Of a stretch of 50,169 bases of DNA, positions 48,732-50,169 are shown in pieces. Numbering within the stretch: the first letter of the stretch is position 1; every line of letters begins with the position of its first letter. A program made the position numbers and the translations under genes. The stretch spans positions 15,058 to 65,226 of the forward strand of contig DTZW01000389.1 of the NCBI GenBank assembly GCA_012961165.1, read 5' to 3'. The DNA is from Gammaproteobacteria bacterium (GTDB lineage Bacteria > Pseudomonadota > Gammaproteobacteria > Pseudomonadales > Azotimanducaceae). The notes under the pieces are model-generated. The model was not told the origin of the DNA, ran no database searches, and saw only the letters and a list, made by a program, of their open reading frames with translations.

Positions 48732-49211
48732 ATGGCAAAATCACACGTAACAACCAGTATCAACGGGCAACCACAAGAATTTCTGTGCGAGCCCGGGGAT
48801 ACCTTGCTCGACGTACTGCGTAATGACCTGAACCTGACGGGCACAAAGGAAGGCTGTGGCTCCGGCGATTGTGGTGCCTGTTCGGTGACCCTCAATGGCC
48901 GGCTTGTTTGTTCCTGTCTAGTACTGGGTGTCGAAGTAGAAGGCGCGGAAGTTGGAACAATTGAGGGTGTAAGCACCGGTGATGGTCTGCACGTGATTCA
49001 GGAGAAGTTCCTTGAACACGCTGCGCTGCAGTGCGGCATATGCACACCGGGTTTAATTGTCAGTGCCAAAGCATTGCTTGAAGAGAACCCGAATCCCACC
49101 GAAGAGGAGGCCAGATACTATCTTGCGGGAAACCTTTGCCGGTGTACCGGTTATGACAAAATTATCAGGGCGGTGATGGATTCCGCTGAAACTTTGAGAG
49201 GAGGTGCCTGA
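48732..49211 (+). CDS. Molybdenum hydroxylase 2Fe-2S subunit (CoxS type)
   Basis: Small subunit of 159 residues with two [2Fe-2S] clusters. The plant-ferredoxin-like N-terminal domain has KEGCGSGDCGACSVTLNG and a later SC; the C-terminal helical domain has ALQCGICTPG and NLCRCTGYDKI, completing the eight cysteines. It lies between coxM- and coxL-type genes with 4- and 2-nt gaps. It passes electrons from the molybdenum site to FAD. Confidence 0.94.
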   Translation: MAKSHVTTSINGQPQEFLCEPGDTLLDVLRNDLNLTGTKEGCGSGDCGACSVTLNGRLVCSCLVLGVEVEGAEVGTIEGVSTGDGLHVIQEKFLEHAALQCGICTPGLIVSAKALLEENPNPTEEEARYYLAGNLCRCTGYDKIIRAVMDSAETLRGGA

Positions 49212-49213
49212 TC

Positions 49214-50169
49214 ATGAGTGAAGCACAGGAATTCAAGTACATCGGTCAGCGAACCATCCGGCCAGACGGTTTTGATAAGGTAACCGGCCGAGCAGCCTAC
49301 GGCGCTGATCTTACTTTACCGGGAATGATCTGGGGTAAAACCCTTAGAAGCCCTCATGCCCATGCCAAAATTATTTCTATTGACACCAGCAAGGCTGAAG
49401 CTCACCCGGATGTGATGTCGGTAGCCACATTTAAGGATTTTGTAACCCTTCAGTCAGAAAGTGTTGCCGGAACTGAAGGCGCTGCGGGCGTACTTGACGT
49501 TGCGAGAAATTGTCTGGCGGATGACAAGGTGCTTTACCATGGTCATGCGATCGCGGCTATCGCCGCCAGAACGGAGAGGGCGGCAAAAGATGCGCTTGGC
49601 CTAATCGATGTGGAATATGAACTTCTACCGTCTGTGATGGACGTCGAAGATGCCATGAAGGAAGATTCGCCTGTCCTGCATGACGATATGTTCACCGCTG
49701 GCTACGACGAGAAGCCATCGAAGGCTTCCAATATTGCAACCCGTGTCGAAATGAAAATGGGTGATGTTGAAGCCGGTTTTGCCGAAGCCGATGTCATTGT
49801 TGAGCGAGAGTTTCGAACACCTACGGCTCACCAGGGTTACATTGAGCCTCATGCCTGTACAGTAACTTACGACGAAAATGGGCAATCAATGGTCTGGTGC
49901 TGCACGCAGGGCCATTTCGACGTAAGGACGCTTACTGCAAAAGTACTAGGTATGGAACTTGGCAAGCTCAAAGTTATTGCCAGCGAGATTGGTGGTGGCT
50001 TTGGTGGTAAGACGGTTATTTACCAGGAGCCGGTAGCACTCGTACTTTCCAAGAAATCGGGCCGCCCGGTGAAGATGGTGATGGATCGTGAAGAAGTATT
50101 TATTGCTACCGGCCCAACTTCAGCCGCAAAACTGAAAGCAAAAGTCGGCGTAAAGAAAGACGGAACAAT
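49214..50169 (+). CDS. Molybdenum hydroxylase large subunit (CoxL/xanthine dehydrogenase type), partial
   Basis: Molybdopterin-binding subunit; 318 codons are present and the gene runs off the right edge. The N-terminal domain starts YIGQRTIRPDGFDKVTGRAAYGADL, with GMIWGKTLRSPHAHAKI, VLYHGHAIAAIAARTERAA and DVEYELLPSV, and the motif IGGGFGGKT of the molybdopterin domain is near the end. The active-site segment (AYxCSFR in form I CO dehydrogenase) would lie about 100 residues further on, so the substrate cannot be judged here. ATG 49214 begins 2 nt after the coxS-type stop. Confidence 0.93.
   Translation, partial: MSEAQEFKYIGQRTIRPDGFDKVTGRAAYGADLTLPGMIWGKTLRSPHAHAKIISIDTSKAEAHPDVMSVATFKDFVTLQSESVAGTEGAAGVLDVARNCLADDKVLYHGHAIAAIAARTERAAKDALGLIDVEYELLPSVMDVEDAMKEDSPVLHDDMFTAGYDEKPSKASNIATRVEMKMGDVEAGFAEADVIVEREFRTPTAHQGYIEPHACTVTYDENGQSMVWCCTQGHFDVRTLTAKVLGMELGKLKVIASEIGGGFGGKTVIYQEPVALVLSKKSGRPVKMVMDREEVFIATGPTSAAKLKAKVGVKKDGT

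Noticed and set aside
48197-48976. A 259-residue minus-strand open frame
   Set aside because: Antisense of the coxM- and coxS-type genes, which have clear motifs and perfect ribosome sites.

Overview
The window reads as a chromosomal segment of a Gram-negative gammaproteobacterium with roughly balanced base composition. Evidence is the set of gammaproteobacterial core genes in familiar order: lolCDE; exbBD-lpxK-ycaR-kdsB-murB; rne/rluC/yceF; and yceD-rpmF-fabD-fabG-acpP-fabF-mltG-tmk-holB-pilZ. Protein sequences resemble E. coli and Pseudomonas orthologs closely (ClpB Walker motifs at residues about 206 and 605, ACP serine 37). An nqrM gene, an ExbBD system, a decayed TonB-receptor tail and a CoxMSL-type hydroxylase would fit an aquatic heterotroph, but that lifestyle is an inference. 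I saw no tRNA, rRNA or CRISPR.

Layout. 1-1.7 kb: minus-strand operon of thioesterase, D-cysteine desulfhydrase-like enzyme and a repeat-bearing lipoprotein that runs off the left edge. 1.8-3.1 kb: apbE-nqrM. 3.4-6.5 kb: lolC-lolD-lolE lipoprotein exporter. 6.5-12.5 kb: DUF2062 protein, comEC, tesB, and the minus-strand dgkA-greB-hisC operon. 12.5-15.1 kb: clpB behind a sigma-32-like promoter. 15.1-15.6 kb: two tandem LexA-like boxes in front of an unrecognised basic protein. 15.7-16.2 kb: a methyltransferase pseudogene that lost its SAM-binding core. 16.3-21.9 kb: FAD oxidoreductase, CDF metal exporter, then a coupled three-gene unit (DSD1-family aldolase-like enzyme, mesaconyl-CoA hydratase-like MaoC protein, mesaconyl-CoA C1-C4 transferase Mct) that looks like part of a glyoxylate/propionyl-CoA assimilation route.

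22-30 kb: exbB-exbD, a single-frame MsbA-LpxK fusion, Trm112-like protein, kdsB without a normal start codon, and then a two-gene insertion in otherwise conserved synteny: a thioredoxin-fold/conserved-domain protein and a UGSC-family selenoprotein whose reading frame crosses an in-frame UGA (28636-28638) followed by a bacterial-SECIS-like hairpin. murB follows. 30-34.8 kb: rne (with 18-bp repeats and twin NDPR motifs in its tail), a 540-bp divergent leader region, rluC and yceF. 34.8-36.5 kb: nitronate monooxygenase-like flavoprotein, then a TonB-receptor tail, its terminator and an IS91-like transposase remnant.

36.6-43.8 kb: fatty-acid/cell-envelope cluster ending in pilZ and a perfect terminator. 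43.9-47.7 kb: minus-strand alpha-E/ATP-grasp pair, a GNAT acetyltransferase, a GTP-cyclohydrolase-II C-terminal remnant and a small unknown gene. 47.9 kb to the right edge: coxM-, coxS- and (partial) coxL-type subunits of a molybdenum hydroxylase.

The strongest candidates for a second look are the UGSC selenoprotein with its thioredoxin-like neighbour, the MsbA-LpxK fusion, the tandem LexA boxes with their unknown target, and the mch-mct-aldolase unit.
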